Part shown: positions 60,359 to 64,000 of the stretch, one piece after another
How the letters are laid out: the number at the start of each line of letters is the position of its first letter
How positions within the stretch are numbered: position 1 is the first letter of the stretch
NCBI GenBank assembly: GCA_001970955.1
Contig: MPUH01000111.1
Location: forward strand, 1-64,000
Length of the DNA: 64,000 nt
Reading direction: 5' to 3'
Source: Stentor coeruleus
Lineage: Eukaryota; Ciliophora; Heterotrichea; Heterotrichida; Stentoridae
The notes under the pieces: model-generated
The model's database searches: none
Seen by the model: the letters and a program-made list of their open reading frames with translations, nothing else
Told to the model about the DNA's origin: nothing
Position numbers and translations under genes: made by a program

Positions 60359-63022
60359 TTGAATATGCATACTCAGCCTCCAACAAAATCAGCCATGCCA
60401 TCAATCCGTAAAGCAATATCCAAAAACAGCTCTCGAAGCGCTCTTTCTAGCTTAACTCCTTTACCCCAACCACAAGGCATATTCATCGATTTCTCAACTA
60501 AAAACTTTCACAGTACAATGAATTCAACCAAAAGCAGCTACGAAAAGTTCCTAAAAAAAGATAGTATTTGTGAAATCCTCTCTAATAAAAGCCCAACAAA
60601 ACTCCCAACAAGACTCGAAGGACTTGACAATTTTGAATTATCACATGAAGAACTAAACCTTGGGCATCCTGCAACAAGAAAAGATGTTAAAAATCTTACA
60701 TTATGGCTTGGAAATATGCTTCAAAAAGCCTTAATGTCTACATTATCTCCAGAAAATTTGTATGAAACTACTAATACAATATATAAAGTGTGTTTTCAAG
60801 AACTTATCAGACAAGTCAAAGTTCAATGTAAAGAAAGAGGAGATCTTATTCAGCAAGTATGGCAAACTTATCAAAAACTTTTTGAACATGCTCTTAAGGT
60901 TGCTCAAGCTAAACAGGATAATATAGAAAAAAATCATAATTCAGCAATTGCAAATTTGGAAAAACTTTATGAGAAAAAAGTTAGTGAGTTGATACAAGTT
61001 AATGAAGATTTTGTAAAGAAGAATGAAAACTTAGAAAAACAGCTGAAATTTAAAGAAGAGGCTTATGCAATAAAACAGTATAGAGAAACTAAACTTTTGC
61101 AAGCACTTGACCTTTTTAAGCAACAATATGCGATGTTAAAAGAGGAACTTTTGATTAACAAAGAAGAAAATAGGATATCAAGGATTAAAATTGACAACTT
61201 GCAAAATTTTTCTAGTAGGGGTATTAAAAAATACAAAATAAAAACTTCAGATTTCATTGCACAAAGTTTAAAATCAGACCCAATAATGCAATATCAAGGT
61301 GATGAAGGAGCACAAGAACTTATTAGAAATATTTCAAAGCACGGTAAGAATTACTTAGAAAAATTTCAAGATGAAATTTATTCTGCGATTGATTTTGAAG
61401 ATAAAGGAACTAGTACAGAATCTAAAGAGTTTATAGATGAATGTACAATGACTGATGTTTCAGAGTTATGTGGAGATAGTATTGGGACGAAAATGCGGAA
61501 AAAACGCAGATCTAAAATTGTTCTTACAAACACACTCGGCATGACTGTTAATGCAGAAGCTAAGAAAAAATTAACTCCAGAAGAAGAAGCTGAACTAAAA
61601 AGGAAACATATTTATATTAAAGAGTTATTACAAGAAATAAAAGAAGTAATTGCTATTCAGAACTTCAATATAGAAATAGAAGGTCAAGATTTACCTCATA
61701 TGGGTATATTAAATGCTTTATCTCGAGGACTTAAAAAAGCTTTAACAATAATTTCATCCTCCCAAATTGAAGGTTTACCTGATTCTGCTGATGGAGAAGA
61801 CAAGAAAAAGCGACTTTTAACTAATATCATCCCAGCAGAAGAAGCTAAAAATATATTATCAAACTATGAAATTGAGTCAACAATGATGATAAGGAAAATA
61901 GGTATGATCCCTGCTTTTAGACTTAAACAAGCAATGTTTAAAAAAATGCTCTTAAAACTTATAACAAATTTCTATGATGAAAGGTCTAAAGATTTAAGTT
62001 CAAAAGCAGATTTTGGGTTATCAGTATTTGCTTCTTTAATGAAAAAATATATTATGAAAAAAGCAGCCACAAACCGTTTTAAGCATTTGCTTTCAAGTTG
62101 TATGAAATACAAGCATATTAGCAGAGTTAGACTTTTTGGACGATTTATTGGCTTGTATGGTTTTTTTGATTCAAATGATTTGAATCTTTATTTGACTAGT
62201 CTTCCTAATCTTAAAGCTTCACTACAAGGGAAACTTTTTACTAATTTCGATAATGCAGAAAGGCATTTTACTTTATATTCTAGATGTGTTGAATCAATTA
62301 AGCTTATGAGTAAAAGTTTACCAGAAGATGAGATTTTTGAACTAAGTAATAAACTTGAACATATTAAGATTTTTGATAAGGCTACTAGGACTACTTATGT
62401 AGATATTGATGAGTTTTTAGAATTGGTTATAGAAAAATATCATACACACAAAAATGAAAATTATAGTTTTTTAAAATATATTTATGAAGCTGGAGATGTA
62501 ACATATAAATAGCTTAATGAAGACGGGTATTTACAGATACAAGAATTTGAACTTTTGGTGAAGCATTTATCAACAATATCGCAAGCTGAAGGTAGGAGTC
62601 TATTTCAATCATATTCAGAAACCTTCCTCTCAGAAGACGACTACGAAGTCAAAGCAATATCATTAGAAAATCTTTTCGAACTCAATCTTCAACATAAAAT
62701 ATTTTCAAGTGAAAAAGTTTTCCAGTTAACAAAAGTTACAACTGTTGAAGAAGCTGAAACTATGCTAAAAAATTCCCATGAAGACTTAGAATTTAAGCTC
62801 AATGAAATACAATGGAGGTTATCAGAAAGTAAAGAAATGGGTCAATATCAAGAAGAATTTTCAATGTTATTAGAAACTTTAAGACTTAAAGTATACTCTT
62901 GTGATAATCCAAAAAGTGTTTGGTTATGTTTAAGACTATTAGAAGAAGAATCTATAAGGTTATTGATTCAAGATAGATTACATGAGCTTATGCCAAAATT
63001 TTCTTTAGACTTTTTTAAATAA
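60359..63022 (+). CDS. Axonemal p28-like light-chain domain plus EF-hand protein, one 15-nt intron
   Basis: A 15-nt intron at 62498-62512 (gtaacatataaatag, phase 0) joins two frames (60359-62497 and 62513-63022) into 882 aa. Residues about 105-285 resemble the axonemal dynein light chain family (p28/DNALI1, AXDND1): IYKVCFQELIRQVKVQCKER followed by GDLIQQVWQTYQKLFEHALK, then a coiled coil, matching the family pattern F-x-E-x-x-R-Q-V-x-x-x-C-x-E-R-G. A helical region follows at 390-700. Splicing completes a canonical EF-hand loop, D713-L-N-E-D-G-Y-L-Q-I-Q-E724, whose first Asp is in exon 1 and the rest in exon 2; a degenerate EF-like loop precedes it (about 675-690). It is likely a ciliary or basal-body protein with calcium sensitivity. 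The p28 relation is by eye and moderate. Confidence 0.75.
62498..62512 (+). other. 15-nt spliceosomal intron splitting an EF-hand loop
   Basis: gtaacatataaatag, phase 0, A at position 10. Its final TAG is an in-frame stop if retained. Removal joins Asp713 to LNEDGYLQIQEF, giving a textbook calcium loop. Confidence 0.92.
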
Positions 63023-63291
63023 ATATTTGATATAATTTTATGAATTATTATTATTTGCGATTTTTCTATGTTTTTCTATATAGAGTATAATATTGATTAT
63101 GTGTTTATTAGAATTCTGATGTATATGTTAAAAATAAAGACAAAAAATATTGTTTTTGTTGTGAATATACTAGAATAATTAAGGAATAATGATGGATTTA
63201 ATATATAATATATGATAAAATATTTTGAAGTTTATTAAGAAATGTTATCTAGAGCATTTTATATTTATCTAAAAGGTTCTTATAAATAAAA

Positions 63292-64000
63292 ATGCAAAAA
63301 GCACCTAAAAATACTACAATAGCCGTATCGAATTCACCAGAGAGTCCTAAAAAAACAAAGCTTATACTTCAAACCCCAAAACATAAGCACACAGCATCAT
63401 TAATCACCCCCAAAGTTTCAAGTTTTAAATTTAAGCCTATGAGCACATTGACCTCCAAAAATAAACTTTCGATATCAAAGTTTTTATCCCCGAATGCTGC
63501 CACTTTGAAATTGAATACCAAGCATAAGCACACTTTTAGTGAACAGATCCCATCTACTGTAAAGAACTCGAAATTAATCAAAAGAAAGCCAGGTATATCT
63601 CCTGACAAAAAACCAACATGGAAAACAATGCTAATGCCTTTATCCAATGGTACAACTTTAAAACTCTTCTCAAGTTCCTTAAATGCATACGAGCAAACTG
63701 AGATTCTTTCATATTCCGAGATATATTACATAGGTAGCGGAATAACAAAAATTAAAACAACCTCACTAAACAACTTCGGTTTTGATGATGAAAAAGGTGA
63801 TTACAAAATACTTATCGGTGATCATATAGTGTATCGTTATGAAATCAAGTCTTTTATTGGAAAAGGGAGTTTCGGTCAAGTAGTCAAAGCATATGATCAT
63901 AAGGAAAAAAAAGAAGTAGCACTAAAAATAATCAAAAATCGTCCTCGTTTCTATCAGCAAGCATTAGAGGAAGTTGAAATACTTAAATATATTAAAGATA
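63292..64000 (+). CDS. DYRK family protein kinase, 3' part beyond window
   Basis: ATG at 63292-63294, open to the window end (236 codons seen). The first 130 residues are basic and Ser/Thr/Pro-rich. Residues about 130-150 contain the DYRK-homology (DH) box, LNAYEQTEILSYSEIYYIG, which in DYRK kinases supports activation-loop tyrosine autophosphorylation. The kinase domain starts with HIVYRYEIKSFIGKGSFGQV (glycine loop), then VALKIIKNRPRFYQQALEEV with the ATP-anchoring Lys and the alpha-C Glu. This is the class II DYRK (DYRK2/4, Pom1-like) pattern. The catalytic loop, activation loop and C-lobe are outside the window. Confidence 0.9.
   Translation, partial: MQKAPKNTTIAVSNSPESPKKTKLILQTPKHKHTASLITPKVSSFKFKPMSTLTSKNKLSISKFLSPNAATLKLNTKHKHTFSEQIPSTVKNSKLIKRKPGISPDKKPTWKTMLMPLSNGTTLKLFSSSLNAYEQTEILSYSEIYYIGSGITKIKTTSLNNFGFDDEKGDYKILIGDHIVYRYEIKSFIGKGSFGQVVKAYDHKEKKEVALKIIKNRPRFYQQALEEVEILKYIKD

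Noticed and set aside
1-64000. CRISPR arrays, transposons, insertion sequences, telomeric repeats.
   Set aside because: None seen. No transposase-like or reverse-transcriptase-like frame, no regularly spaced repeats and no telomere-type tandem array.

Overview
The window looks like heterotrich ciliate macronuclear DNA, most probably Stentor or a close relative. The evidence is (1) AT-rich, very gene-dense DNA with long uninterrupted reading frames; (2) a standard genetic code, with TAA, TAG and TGA all ending genes, unlike Tetrahymena, Paramecium or Oxytricha; (3) five introns of exactly 15 nt, the hallmark reported for Stentor coeruleus; (4) gene content rich in cilium and cortex proteins (outer-arm docking-complex-like coiled coils, a p28-like axonemal light-chain domain, XMAP215/TOG, IQ and EF-hand proteins) and a giant cysteine-rich ciliate-type surface protein. 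Species assignment is inference; no rRNA or telomere is present.

Layout. 1-2222: decayed WD40 pseudogene. 2453-3961 (-): coiled-coil protein. 4847-5458 (+): small heat-shock factor with a perfect three-unit heat shock element about 145 bp upstream. 5743-7063 (+): mitochondrial acyl carrier protein and an alpha/beta hydrolase with a UIM-like tail. 7358-15899 (+): IQ-motif protein and a 2225-residue ubiquitin-specific protease. 16464-32661 is a long minus-strand run: REEP/HVA22 protein, two unknowns, a membrane RING-H2 ligase, two adjacent outer-dynein-arm docking-complex-like proteins, a degenerate cyclic-nucleotide-binding protein and GCN1. 33957-35916: two convergent unknown genes. 36522-44001 (-): a 1990-residue surface protein and a GRWD1-type ribosome-assembly WD40 protein, then tRNA-Val(UAC). 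44614-45777 (+): PH domain joined to a permuted papain-like domain. 45778-48430 is the least gene-rich part, with degenerate coding remnants and a tiny MGC-starting protein. 48431-50053 (+): C2/coiled-coil/GAR-like protein. 50079-54015 (-): glutamate dehydrogenase, DHHC palmitoyltransferase and a Rab GTPase, with a histone H4 pseudogene on the + strand between the first two. 54364-63022 (+): XMAP215/ch-TOG homologue and a p28-like/EF-hand protein. 63292-end (+): DYRK kinase, cut by the window edge.

Genes do not form operons; neighbours are mostly unrelated housekeeping and cilium/cytoskeleton functions packed with gaps of 25-400 bp. The exception is the docking-complex-like pair. Membrane traffic and lipid-anchor themes recur (REEP, Rab, DHHC, PH).

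The most striking signal not explained by genes is a sawtooth in GC skew. G-rich/C-poor stretches flip abruptly to C-rich/G-poor ones (left to right on +) roughly every 1-3 kb, in intergenic gaps and also inside long reading frames, whichever strand the genes are on. Four single Ns mark joins; at three of them the flanking sequence is written twice, which is probably an assembly artefact.
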